Origin: Campylobacter lari subsp. concheus
GTDB taxonomy: Bacteria; Campylobacterota; Campylobacteria; Campylobacterales; Campylobacteraceae
Direction of reading: 5' to 3'
Assembly: GCF_008245025.1 (NCBI RefSeq)
Contig: NZ_CP043426.1
Span: forward strand, 248,001 to 312,000
Length of the DNA: 64,000 nucleotides
Shown: positions 27,113-36,137 of the stretch, one piece after another
Numbering within the stretch: position 1 is the stretch's first letter
How the letters are laid out: the number at the start of each line of letters is the position of its first letter
The notes under the pieces: model-generated
Database searches by the model: none
Seen by the model: the letters and a program-made list of their open reading frames with translations, nothing else
Told to the model about the DNA's origin: nothing
Program-made: the position numbers and the translations under genes

Positions 27113-28621
27113 ATGAATATTATTATACCTGCAACTGGAGTAGGCAAGAGATTTAAAGAAGCCGGATATAAAGAATTAAAACCTTTTATTAAAGTTATGA
27201 AAAACAAAGTTATCTTGGACTATGTAGTTGAATGCTTTGAAGTTCAAAATGATATTTTTTATTTTATTGTCCAAGAGCGTGAGAAAAGTAAATTTGAAGA
27301 TTTTGCTTTATCTAGAAAAATTAATGCGAAAATTATTGTCTACAAAGGGGAAAAATTAGGACCTGCTGGAAGCTTATATGGTGTGGTGTCGCAGTTGCAA
27401 GATATACTTGATGAGGAAGTTATTATTAGCTATTGTGATTTTGGACAAGAATGGAATTATAAGGATTTTCTACAATTTGCACAAAAAAACCTAGATGTTC
27501 AGGCTATAATTCCTTGTTATACTGGTTATCATCCTCATTTATTACCTTTAGAGAATGTATATGCAGCATGTAAGGTGTATGAAGATACTTATAAAGTATA
27601 TGAAGTTATAGAAAAATATAATTCTAAGAATAAATTTGAAGAATATTATTCTTCCGGTATTTATTATTTCAGAACTTTAAAGTTGGCTATTGAAGCAATA
27701 AAAAAACAAATAGAAGCCAAAGATATGGTTTCCGGGGAATATTATGTGTCTGTAACTAATAATTATATAGAAAATGTTTTATGTTATCCTTTTATAGAGA
27801 AATTTTATCAATTTGGCACTCCAAAAGACTTTGAATATGTAAAAGAAAAACTTAACTCACAAGATGTTAATAACGAAAAAACAAAAATACAAAATACTAT
27901 TATATTATCTGCTGGTAGAGGAGAGAGATTTTTAAATCTTAATTTTAACCAACCAAAACCATTTTTACCTCTTGGTAAAACAAGTATTATAGAAAATATA
28001 ATTGATACTTTAAAAAATGTTGATACGAATATTATTTGCGTTGGTGCACAAGATCATGAAAAATATTGGGAAAATATAAAACAAGAAATAAGGTTCGTAA
28101 AACCGAATAAGATTGGTGCGGCATATTCTTATAAAGAATCTTGTGGAGATTTGTCAGGTGATGTTTTAATTCTTCCGTGTGATTTGATTGCCAAGCATGT
28201 TAATAAGGAATTTATAAGATTGCAAAAAGAATATGAAGTTATTGTATTTGTTACATATGCTTCTAAATATAATATTAATAATCCGCATTATTTTACTTGG
28301 GTAGATGGGGAAAATAACAAAATAGATAATATTTTTGTTAAAAATAGATCTAATGATGCAAATTTAGTAATGATAGGAAGTTTTTATTTTAAGGAAAATT
28401 CTTTGTTATTAGAATATATAAATAAAATATTCCAAGAAGATATAAAAACTAACGGTGAATTCTATATAGATAATGTATTTGAATTGTTAATTAAAACACA
28501 TAAGATAGGCTATATAATCGTTGATAATTATTTCTCTTTTGGAACTCCAGATGAGTATTTGGAAAATAAGTATTGGTTTTGTAAAATAAATATAAAGGAA
28601 AATAATGGCGATAGAATTTGA
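27113..28621 (+). CDS. Tandem nucleotidyltransferase (two NTP-transferase domains)
   Basis: The 502-residue protein contains two Rossmann-type nucleotidyltransferase domains. One starts at residue 1 (IIPATGVGKRFKEAGYKELKPF) and the other near 264 (ILSAGRGERFL...QPKPFLPLG). Both retain the G-x-G-x-R(F) loop and a following Lys-Pro. Two domains in one chain suggest either a bifunctional activating enzyme or one catalytic and one regulatory half. The ATG at 27113, just after the aldolase stop, gives the conserved start; a longer frame opens inside the aldolase gene. It overlaps the RmlC-like gene by 17 bases. Confidence 0.75.
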   Translation: MNIIIPATGVGKRFKEAGYKELKPFIKVMKNKVILDYVVECFEVQNDIFYFIVQEREKSKFEDFALSRKINAKIIVYKGEKLGPAGSLYGVVSQLQDILDEEVIISYCDFGQEWNYKDFLQFAQKNLDVQAIIPCYTGYHPHLLPLENVYAACKVYEDTYKVYEVIEKYNSKNKFEEYYSSGIYYFRTLKLAIEAIKKQIEAKDMVSGEYYVSVTNNYIENVLCYPFIEKFYQFGTPKDFEYVKEKLNSQDVNNEKTKIQNTIILSAGRGERFLNLNFNQPKPFLPLGKTSIIENIIDTLKNVDTNIICVGAQDHEKYWENIKQEIRFVKPNKIGAAYSYKESCGDLSGDVLILPCDLIAKHVNKEFIRLQKEYEVIVFVTYASKYNINNPHYFTWVDGENNKIDNIFVKNRSNDANLVMIGSFYFKENSLLLEYINKIFQEDIKTNGEFYIDNVFELLIKTHKIGYIIVDNYFSFGTPDEYLENKYWFCKINIKENNGDRI

Positions 28622-29147
28622 TATACAAGAATCAAAAATTTTAAAAGGAGTATATATAATAACTCCTAATAAATTTAGAGATTTACGTGGAGAAATATGG
28701 ACAGCTTTTACAAGTGAAGTCATAGATAAACTTTTGCCAGATAATCTTCAATTTATACATGATAAATTTATTCACTCTAGACATAATGTCATAAGAGGTA
28801 TACACGGGGATCATAAAACATATAAACTAGCTACTTGTGTTTATGGAGAAATACATCAGGTTGTGGTTGATTGTAGACAAGATTCGCCTACTTATTTAAA
28901 ACATGAAAAATTTATAATAAATCAAGATAATCAAAAAATTATCTTAGTTCCAGCTGGATTTGGAAATGCACATTATGTAAGTAGTGAAAGTGCAGTGTAT
29001 TATTACAAATGTGCATATAAAGGAGAATATGTGGATGCGAATGAACAATTCACTTATGCTTGGAATGATGAGAGAATAGGGGTTGATTGGCCAACAAAAT
29101 CTCCAGTCCTTTCAGAAAGAGATGTATTAGCTTCAAAAGGAAATTAA
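28605..29147 (+). CDS. RmlC-like nucleotide-sugar 3,5-epimerase
   Basis: The 180-residue cupin resembles dTDP-4-dehydrorhamnose 3,5-epimerase. It has FRDLRGE (24-30), the catalytic-type His in VIRGIHGDHKTYKL (H67), a Tyr cluster (132-134) and VPAGFGNAHYV. There are no rmlA/rmlB genes here but gmd is present, so its substrate is probably a GDP-4-keto-6-deoxysugar, as shown for related C. jejuni capsule epimerases. It may epimerise C3, C5 or both. An AAAGGA ribosome-binding site precedes the ATG. Confidence 0.82.
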   Translation: MAIEFDIQESKILKGVYIITPNKFRDLRGEIWTAFTSEVIDKLLPDNLQFIHDKFIHSRHNVIRGIHGDHKTYKLATCVYGEIHQVVVDCRQDSPTYLKHEKFIINQDNQKIILVPAGFGNAHYVSSESAVYYYKCAYKGEYVDANEQFTYAWNDERIGVDWPTKSPVLSERDVLASKGN

Positions 29148-30182
29148 ATGAATAAAGATTCTAAGATTTATATAGTAGGACATCGCGGATCTGCTGGAAG
29201 TGCCATAATGGAAAAATTGCAAAAACTAGGTTATAATAATCTAATATATGCAACAAGAGAAGAGTTAAACTTACTTGATTTTAGTGTTGTAAAAAATTTT
29301 TTTGATAATAATCAACCAGAATATGTTTTTTTTGCAGCGGCAAAAATGAGTGCTTTGGGTGTAAAAGCTCCAGCTGATATTTTATACGAAAATTTAACAA
29401 TTCAGAATAATATATTTTTCAATTCGTATAGTTCAAATGTAAAAAAATTAATTTTTTTTGGTAGCTCTTGGATGTATCCTCAGCATGCAGACAATCCTAT
29501 CAAAGAAGAAAGTTTGCTTACAAGTGAGTTAGAATATAATGCTGAACCATATGCTTTAGCAAAGATTGCTGGAGTTAGAATGTGTGAATTTTATAATTTA
29601 CAATATAATACTAATTTTATTTCAGTTGCATTGACTAATTTATATGGAAAAACAGCTGATTATAACTTAAAAACAGCTAGGGTATTGCCAGCGATGCTTA
29701 GAAAATTTCATTTAGCAAAACTTCTTAATGAAAAGAGGTATGATGAAATTTTATTAGATCTTAACTTGCAAGATCAAGATGAAGCGATAAGTTATCTTAA
29801 TACCAATGGAATTCATAAAGAACATATAGAGCTTTGGGGTGCAGGTAAGACTAGGAGAGAATTTATACATTCAGAAGATTTGGCAGATGCTTGTATATAT
29901 ATAATGAATAATATTAATTTTAGCGATCTATCTAAAAATAATATAAAAAATACACATATTAATGTGGGCACGGGTAGTGATTTATCTATTGCAGAATTAG
30001 CTTATTTAATAAAGCAAATTACACAATACCAAGGTGAAATAAAATTTGATATAAGTAAGCCAGATAGCTCTATGAATAGATTGCTCGATTGCTCTAAAAT
30101 TCAGTCTTTTGGTTGGAAGCATAAAATAGAACTTGAAGAAGGTATTAAGATGATGTATGAGCAATATTTATTGCTAAAATAA
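29148..30182 (+). CDS. GDP-L-fucose synthase-like NAD(P)-dependent reductase
   Basis: The 344-residue short-chain dehydrogenase has the WcaG/Fcl layout: GHRGSAGSA (11-19), Ser106/Ser107, and Y135-x3-K139 in EPYALAKIAG. It would reduce the C4 keto group of a GDP-6-deoxyhexose. True GDP-fucose synthases epimerise and reduce in one enzyme. The separate RmlC-like epimerase next door suggests this one may act only as reductase. It starts directly after the epimerase stop. Confidence 0.82.
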   Translation: MNKDSKIYIVGHRGSAGSAIMEKLQKLGYNNLIYATREELNLLDFSVVKNFFDNNQPEYVFFAAAKMSALGVKAPADILYENLTIQNNIFFNSYSSNVKKLIFFGSSWMYPQHADNPIKEESLLTSELEYNAEPYALAKIAGVRMCEFYNLQYNTNFISVALTNLYGKTADYNLKTARVLPAMLRKFHLAKLLNEKRYDEILLDLNLQDQDEAISYLNTNGIHKEHIELWGAGKTRREFIHSEDLADACIYIMNNINFSDLSKNNIKNTHINVGTGSDLSIAELAYLIKQITQYQGEIKFDISKPDSSMNRLLDCSKIQSFGWKHKIELEEGIKMMYEQYLLLK

Positions 30183-30222
30183 AGTATTGTATTTGCTAAT
30201 AAATAGTTTTAAAGGAATAATA

Positions 30223-31473
30223 ATGAAGATAGGAATAATTGGTGCTGGTATATCTGGTATGTCTGTTGCAAGGCTTTTAAAAGATAAATTTGAAGTTGAA
30301 GTTCTAGAAAAATATAATGTAGTAGGTGGTATTGCTAGAACGAGAGATGTTAATGGTGATGCGTATCATGTCAATGGTGGACATTGTTTTAATTCTAAAT
30401 TTGGTGATGTTTTAGATTTTGTTTTTAATGTCGTATTAAGTAAAGATAAATGGAATTATTTGCCTAGAAAAGCTGAAATTTTATTTAAAGAAAATTGGAT
30501 CACTTATCCTATAGAATTCTCAATTAAAGAAATAAATAATTTTGATCCAAATTTGGCTTTTAGAATAACTAATGAAATGTTTAATGCTTCTTACGAAAAA
30601 GGGAAAAATCTTGAAGAATGGTTTATAAATCATTTTGGACCAACTTTAGCAAAAGAGTATTTTATACCGTACAATACTAAAATTTGGGGTATAGCTCCGA
30701 AAAATATGGACAATGTGTGGATAGAAGATGAAAGACAAATGAAGCTTCCTGTTCCAACAAAAGAGAGTTTTTATAAATCTTTGATTGATAAAACAACAGA
30801 TAAAATGTCCCATGCTAGCTTTTATTATCCTAAATCAAACAATCAAAACACTTTTATAGAGGCTATAGGAGAAGGAGTTGATATTATTATAAATTACGAG
30901 GTAAAAGATGTTAAAAAAGAAAGTAACCAATGGATTATTAATGGTGAAAAAAAATATGATCTCTTAATAAATACTAGCCCATTGGATTTGATTCCTAAAA
31001 TTTTAAAAGATATTCCCAATAATATTTTGGGGTATTTTGAAAAATTAAAATTTAATAGAGTTAGTAATGTTTTATGGAAAATGAATTCCGAGTTTATTCC
31101 AACATGGGCATATATTCCAAATAAAGATTTCAAAATCCATAGAATTATAAATACAGGTAGATTTATGTATCCTTATAAAAATTGTTGTATAACTGAGATA
31201 ATAGGAGAACATCCTATTGAAATTTTTGAAGAAGAAGGAAAAAAAATAGAATTTTTAGATTCAATTGTTTCACATAACATCACAGAGCATGCTTATCCTT
31301 TATTTGATTTAAATTATGTGAAATCTAAGAAAAATGCTTTAGAATATTTAAATTTTATTGGATTGATTTCTCATGGTAGATTTGGCGAATGGGAATATTA
31401 TAATATGGATGTTTGTATAAAAAGATCCATAGATTTAGCAAAAAAAATAATAAATGAGTATTATCATGACTAA
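30223..31473 (+). CDS. UDP-galactopyranose mutase-like flavoprotein
   Basis: The 416-residue protein has the FAD motif IGIIGAGISGMSVA at its N-terminus, followed by NGGHCFN and the FIPYNTKIWG...M..W segment of the UGM/protoporphyrinogen-oxidase-like group. It probably interconverts pyranose and furanose forms of a nucleotide sugar. Its position among GDP-sugar genes suggests a GDP-6-deoxyhexose substrate. The ATG at 30223 has AAAGGA 6 bases upstream, better than a longer in-frame start. The exact mutase specificity is an inference. Confidence 0.7.
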   Translation: MKIGIIGAGISGMSVARLLKDKFEVEVLEKYNVVGGIARTRDVNGDAYHVNGGHCFNSKFGDVLDFVFNVVLSKDKWNYLPRKAEILFKENWITYPIEFSIKEINNFDPNLAFRITNEMFNASYEKGKNLEEWFINHFGPTLAKEYFIPYNTKIWGIAPKNMDNVWIEDERQMKLPVPTKESFYKSLIDKTTDKMSHASFYYPKSNNQNTFIEAIGEGVDIIINYEVKDVKKESNQWIINGEKKYDLLINTSPLDLIPKILKDIPNNILGYFEKLKFNRVSNVLWKMNSEFIPTWAYIPNKDFKIHRIINTGRFMYPYKNCCITEIIGEHPIEIFEEEGKKIEFLDSIVSHNITEHAYPLFDLNYVKSKKNALEYLNFIGLISHGRFGEWEYYNMDVCIKRSIDLAKKIINEYYHD

Positions 31474-32833
31474 TATCCTTCTTTGTGGTGGTAGCGGTAC
31501 AAGACTTTGGCCGCTTAGTAGAACACTAATGCCAAAACAATTTTTAAAATTATTTGATGACAAATCTTTATTTGAGCTAGCTGTACAAAGAAATTCTAAA
31601 ATTTGCTCCAATGTTTTGATAGTATGCAATGAAGAGCAATATTTCCTAGCCCTTGATCAAATTTCAAATACAAATAAGACTAGATTTATTTTAGAACCGC
31701 TAGCAAAAAATACTGCAGTAGCTATTACCTTAGCCTGTTTATCTTTACCCAAAGAAGAAATAGTATTCATCACACCAAGTGATCATTTAGTCAAAAATGA
31801 AAAGGCATATCAAGAAGTAATAGCTAAAGCTTTAGAAATTGCAAATGATAACTATCTTGTAACTTTTGGTATAAAACCTGATAGCCCACATATTGGATAT
31901 GGTTACATTAAATCCAAAAATACTTATGATGTTGAAGCTTTTATAGAAAAACCAAATTTAAAAAAAGCAAAAGAATTTTTAGAAGATGGAAGTTATTTAT
32001 GGAATTCAGGTATGTTTATGTTTAAAGTTGGTTTTTTCTTAGAGCAAATGCAAGCTTATTCAAAAAAAATATATGATTTTTGTTTAAAAGCACATAAAAA
32101 TGCTTTAATACAAAATGATTTTATCAAAATCAAATCAGCAGACATGGAGAAAATTCCAGAACTAAGCATAGATTATGCCTTAATGGAAAAATCAAACAAG
32201 GTAAAAGTAATATCTAGTGACATTTCTTGGAGTGATGTAGGAAGCTTTGAAAGTTTAGCTAAAGAGTTTAGTGATGGTAAAAATTATACCAATACGAATG
32301 CTAAATTTTTAGATTCTAATAATATTTTTTGCTATGCAAGTGATAAAAAGAAATTTATAGCTACAATTGATCTTGATGATATATTTATCATAGACACTCA
32401 AGATGCACTTTTAATTAGTAAAAAATCATCATCCCAAAAAGTAAAGCAAATTCATGAAGCTATTAAAGAAAATGAAAATCTAAGCAAAAATCATCTTTGT
32501 ACGCATAGACCTTGGGGAAGTTTTACTATACTTGAAGATGAAAAAGGATATAAAATCAAACGCATAGAAGTTAAACCTGGAAAACGACTTTCCTTGCAAA
32601 AGCATTTTCATAGAAATGAACATTGGATAGTTTTAAGTGGTACAGCAAGTGTAGAAATAGATGGAGTGGAAAATTTAGTAAGACCTAATGAGTCAATCTA
32701 TATAAAAATGGGACAAAAACATCGTTTAAGTAATTATGGTAAAATTCCTGTTGTAATCATAGAAGCTCAAGTAGGTGAATACACAGGCGAAGATGATATA
32801 ATAAGATTAGAAGACGATTATAAAAGGATATAG
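31466..32833 (+). CDS. manC: Mannose-1-phosphate guanylyltransferase/mannose-6-phosphate isomerase
   Basis: The 455-residue bifunctional type II enzyme has GGSGTRLWPLSR (8-19), FIEKP, LWNSGMF and a C-terminal cupin isomerase domain (RPWGSFTIL, LSLQKHFHRNEHWIV). It makes GDP-mannose. No phosphomannomutase lies in the window, so that step must be encoded elsewhere. The ATG at 31466 overlaps the mutase stop by 8 bases; an in-frame ATG at 31454 is possible but adds atypical residues. Confidence 0.93.
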   Translation: MTNILLCGGSGTRLWPLSRTLMPKQFLKLFDDKSLFELAVQRNSKICSNVLIVCNEEQYFLALDQISNTNKTRFILEPLAKNTAVAITLACLSLPKEEIVFITPSDHLVKNEKAYQEVIAKALEIANDNYLVTFGIKPDSPHIGYGYIKSKNTYDVEAFIEKPNLKKAKEFLEDGSYLWNSGMFMFKVGFFLEQMQAYSKKIYDFCLKAHKNALIQNDFIKIKSADMEKIPELSIDYALMEKSNKVKVISSDISWSDVGSFESLAKEFSDGKNYTNTNAKFLDSNNIFCYASDKKKFIATIDLDDIFIIDTQDALLISKKSSSQKVKQIHEAIKENENLSKNHLCTHRPWGSFTILEDEKGYKIKRIEVKPGKRLSLQKHFHRNEHWIVLSGTASVEIDGVENLVRPNESIYIKMGQKHRLSNYGKIPVVIIEAQVGEYTGEDDIIRLEDDYKRI

Positions 32834-33973
32834 ATGAAAAAAGTAGCGTTGGTAACTGGAGTTACTGGACAAGATGGAGCATATTTGTCTGAATTTTTAC
32901 TTAATAAAGGTTATGAAGTACATGGTATAAAAAGAAGATCTTCTTTATTTAATACAGATAGGATAGATCATTTATTTGAAGGTCATCATGGCAAAAATAA
33001 TAATTTTTATTTACACTATGGCGATATGACTGATTCTATGAATTTAACTAGAATAATAGCTGAAATTAAACCAGATGAGATTTATAATCTTGCTGCTATG
33101 AGTCATGTGCATGTTAGCTTTGAAACGCCTGAATATACAGCAAATGCTGATGGTATAGGAACTCTTAGAATACTTGATGCGGTAAGATTTTTAAATTTAA
33201 CTCAAAAAACTAAAATCTATCAAGCTTCCACTTCGGAACTCTTTGGGAGGGTGCAAGAAACTCCACAAAGCGAAAAAACTCCATTTTATCCAAGAAGTCC
33301 TTATGCTGTAGCAAAAATGTATGCATATTGGATTACGGTAAATTATAGAGAAGCTTATAATATGTTTGCATGTAATGGAATTTTATTTAATCATGAAAGT
33401 CCTGTTAGAGGGGAAACATTTGTAACTAGAAAAATTACTCGTGCAGCTGCAAAAATAGCTTTAAATTTAGATGATATACTTTATCTTGGTAATTTAGATG
33501 CTAAAAGGGATTGGGGGCATGCAAAAGATTATGTAAAAATGATGTGGATGATACTTCAGCACGAAAAAGCTGATGATTGGGTTATAGCTACTGGAAAAAC
33601 TACTACAGTAAGAGACTTTGTCAAACTTGCTTTTGAATACTGTGGGATAAAACTAAATTTTAAAGGAAATGGGATAGATGAAGAGGGTTTTATAGAAGAT
33701 TTTGATCAACAAAGAGTTAAAGAGCTTTCTTTAAATTTTAACCATCTTCAAAAAGGCCAAGTAGTAGTAAAAGTAAATCCTAGATATTTTAGACCTACCG
33801 AAGTTGATTTGCTTTTAGGTGATCCTTCTAAGGCTGAAAAAGAACTAGGTTGGAATAGGGAATATGATCTTAAAAATTTAGTTAATGATATGATGAAAAG
33901 TGATTTGAAACTCATGAATAAAGATGTCTTTCTCAAAGAAGGTGGATATAAAATAATGAGGTATTATGAGTAA
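32834..33973 (+). CDS. gmd: GDP-mannose 4,6-dehydratase
   Basis: The 379-residue protein shows [10 protein letters not shown] (9-18), [12 protein letters not shown] (34-45), S-E dyad STSELFG (132-138) and Y157-x3-K161, all as in GMD. It forms GDP-4-keto-6-deoxymannose for the upstream epimerase and reductase. It is one base from manC. Composition is less AT-rich than the neighbouring transferase genes. Confidence 0.95.
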   Translation: MKKVALVTGVTGQDGAYLSEFLLNKGYEVHGIKRRSSLFNTDRIDHLFEGHHGKNNNFYLHYGDMTDSMNLTRIIAEIKPDEIYNLAAMSHVHVSFETPEYTANADGIGTLRILDAVRFLNLTQKTKIYQASTSELFGRVQETPQSEKTPFYPRSPYAVAKMYAYWITVNYREAYNMFACNGILFNHESPVRGETFVTRKITRAAAKIALNLDDILYLGNLDAKRDWGHAKDYVKMMWMILQHEKADDWVIATGKTTTVRDFVKLAFEYCGIKLNFKGNGIDEEGFIEDFDQQRVKELSLNFNHLQKGQVVVKVNPRYFRPTEVDLLLGDPSKAEKELGWNREYDLKNLVNDMMKSDLKLMNKDVFLKEGGYKIMRYYE

Positions 33974-34052
33974 TCCATAATATTTTTTATAACAAATTAT
34001 AAAGTAACATTAATATTCTAAAAAAGTAAATAAAATTGATAAAGATGTGATA

Positions 34053-35378
34053 ATGTATACATGCAATATAGAGTTTAATATAGAAAAATATAATATTCAA
34101 ATTGGTGGAGGACTATATCAATATTTAAATTATGAGTGTTTGCTTAATTTACTAAAATTTGGTAAAAATGATATTGAAGATAATAAATTTTATATTATTA
34201 CTAGTTTAGTATCTGATGAATATGTTTTTTTATTTCTAAAAGTAAATCAAAAATTTTTTATATTAGTTCAAAAATTTTCTATTGATATGGTAATTGACAT
34301 TGAATCTAATAAGATAAACATCTTATCTAAAATTTCCAAAGAGCAAGTAGAAAATGCTTTAAATACATTAAAAATGAAAATTAGCTTTCTATATGATAAT
34401 AATATAGATTTTTATAAAATTTTTTATATATATAATTATGAAAAACTAGAAACTTCGCGAAAAATACTTTTTCTTAATAGTTATCCTAGGCCATGGCATT
34501 ATTTTCAAGACTTTTTATGTAAATTTTTTATTATAAAAAATAAAATTATGAAAGATAGGGTAATATCTATTCTTTCTTTGGTTAAAAACGAATATATAGA
34601 TTTAAACTATGATGATATTGTTACATATGAATTTATAAGTGATGACGCAGCGAATCAATTTATTATAGAGAATGATTTTGTAGTATGGAGGCCTATTAGA
34701 AATTTTATCACTAAAGATGAATGTACTTTTAACATGAAGGAAAAATTTTATTTTTGGTTAAAAAACATTTCTCTAAAAAATTCTTTAGAGTTTAGAAATT
34801 CTATCATACAAGAAATTATAAAATATAAATATAAAATTTGGATTAGTGTTGCAAGACAGGGTAGAAAATGGATAGAACAAGAGCAAGGCATTATTGAATT
34901 ATCAGAAAGTTTAAGAAAAATGTATGGTGATGAAGTATGTATTGTACTAGATAGTCTAACCTCTAGTTTGTATTATGGAAAAGAAGCTTATGGTTTGATA
35001 AATATGGATGAGATATTTTATATACATTCTTTGAGTAAAAATTTAAAAATTAAAAGTTTTAATATATTTGGATTTTCATCTGCGGAAAAAATCAACATAG
35101 CTCATTGTGTTGATTTTTATATCGGAAATATGAATACTGATATGCTTTATCCGTGTTATATTGCTAAAAAGCATGGGGTTTGTTATGGTAGTGTTGAGAA
35201 CTATGATATTAAAAAACAAGATGAGGAAATTTTATATTTAAATTTTTTTCCAATTGAACATGTCAAAACAGTTAATCCTAGAAAAATATACTGTAGATCA
35301 GATTATTCTATAAATCCTTTTTATTTTGCAAAATATGTATCGCAACAGATATATTTTTACTTTACAAAAAATAAATAG
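34053..35378 (+). CDS. Hypothetical capsule-locus protein, possibly a glycosyltransferase
   Basis: This protein of about 441 residues is not recognised. It is very AT-rich, cytoplasmic-looking, with no signal peptide. A segment near PRPWHYFQDFLCKFF and a later WISVARQGRKWIEQEQG...IELSESL region look like the two halves of a GT-B fold. GTG at 34047 or ATG at 34053 can start it; neither has a good ribosome-binding site. It is followed after 3 bases by the free-standing coiled-coil/YKLG-tail gene, which may be its partner. The 79-base gap before it holds no clear promoter. Confidence 0.5.
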   Translation: MYTCNIEFNIEKYNIQIGGGLYQYLNYECLLNLLKFGKNDIEDNKFYIITSLVSDEYVFLFLKVNQKFFILVQKFSIDMVIDIESNKINILSKISKEQVENALNTLKMKISFLYDNNIDFYKIFYIYNYEKLETSRKILFLNSYPRPWHYFQDFLCKFFIIKNKIMKDRVISILSLVKNEYIDLNYDDIVTYEFISDDAANQFIIENDFVVWRPIRNFITKDECTFNMKEKFYFWLKNISLKNSLEFRNSIIQEIIKYKYKIWISVARQGRKWIEQEQGIIELSESLRKMYGDEVCIVLDSLTSSLYYGKEAYGLINMDEIFYIHSLSKNLKIKSFNIFGFSSAEKINIAHCVDFYIGNMNTDMLYPCYIAKKHGVCYGSVENYDIKKQDEEILYLNFFPIEHVKTVNPRKIYCRSDYSINPFYFAKYVSQQIYFYFTKNK

Positions 35379-35381
35379 CCA

Positions 35382-36137
35382 ATGAAAGAAAATACGATGG
35401 TAAATAATTTATTAGAACAAATATACAATAGAAATTTGTATAAATCTTTTAAAATAGATAATCTTCTCCAAGAAAACCAGAAATTAAATCAAGAAAAAAA
35501 CAATCTTCTCCAAGAAAACCAGAAATTAAATCAAGAAAAAAACAATCTTCTCCAAGAAAACCAGAAATTAAATCAAGAAAAAAACAATCTTCTCCAAGAA
35601 AACCAGAAATTAAATCAAGAAAAAAACAATTTAAAAATAATTTTAAACTCATATGATATTCAGGAGAAAAAACTAAGAATATTAAATCTAGAACAAGATA
35701 TTGTTTATAAAAAATTAAAAATAAAATTAAAAGAACAAAAAATTAATAAACCAAAACCAATTATTAAGCGAATGCAAATTATATATTCTCAATCTGCAAT
35801 ATTCCGTATTCAAAATCAACTTTCATATAAACTAGGTCAAGCTATGATAGTTAATTCAAAATCTATACTAGGTTACATAAGAATGCTTTTTGTATTATCT
35901 TATATAAAAGATAAACACAAACAAGAACAAAAAATCTACCAAGAAAAAATAAAAAAAGATCCTTCTTTAAAGCTACCTCCATTAGAAGATTATCTTGATT
36001 ATCAAGAAGCCTTAAAGGAAAAGGAGTGTTTTACTTATAAATTAGGTCAAGCTCTTATACAAGCTAATAAAACTTGGTATAAGGGTGGGTATATCAGGTT
36101 GTTACTTGAAATTAGGAAGTTGAGGAAAGATGTATGA
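35382..36137 (+). CDS. Small coiled-coil protein with YKLG tail
   Basis: The 251-residue protein consists of about 26 unique residues, four perfect NLLQENQKLNQEKN units (27-82) forming a Leu-based coiled coil, and the YKLG tail. It has no catalytic domain. The last repeat and the tail are DNA-identical to the end of the 23181-24515 gene. Both genes also start in the same TAGCCAATGAAA context. It may anchor or multimerise the unfused protein encoded just upstream, or it may be a recombination product that lost its enzyme domain. The stop overlaps the next start by 4 bases. Confidence 0.7.
   Translation: MKENTMVNNLLEQIYNRNLYKSFKIDNLLQENQKLNQEKNNLLQENQKLNQEKNNLLQENQKLNQEKNNLLQENQKLNQEKNNLKIILNSYDIQEKKLRILNLEQDIVYKKLKIKLKEQKINKPKPIIKRMQIIYSQSAIFRIQNQLSYKLGQAMIVNSKSILGYIRMLFVLSYIKDKHKQEQKIYQEKIKKDPSLKLPPLEDYLDYQEALKEKECFTYKLGQALIQANKTWYKGGYIRLLLEIRKLRKDV
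35460..35627 (+). repeat. Four perfect 42-bp tandem repeats
   Basis: Units start at 35460, 35502, 35544 and 35586, each 42 bases (14 codons, two heptads) and identical. The homologous gene at 23181 has one unit (23943-23984). There are no spacers between the units. Confidence 0.97.
35577..36123 (+). repeat. 547-bp perfect direct repeat, copy 2
   Basis: Identical by visual alignment to 23934-24480. It begins at the junction of the third and fourth 42-bp units and ends 14 bases before the stop codon. Confidence 0.95.

Noticed and set aside
35460-35627. Direct repeats considered as a CRISPR array
   Set aside because: Units are contiguous with no spacers, in frame and coding for a coiled coil; no cas genes nearby.
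35449-35652. Antisense frame of 67 codons with repeated FLDLISGFLGEDC units
   Set aside because: It is the shadow of the 42-bp repeats on the opposite strand, with no ribosome-binding site of its own.
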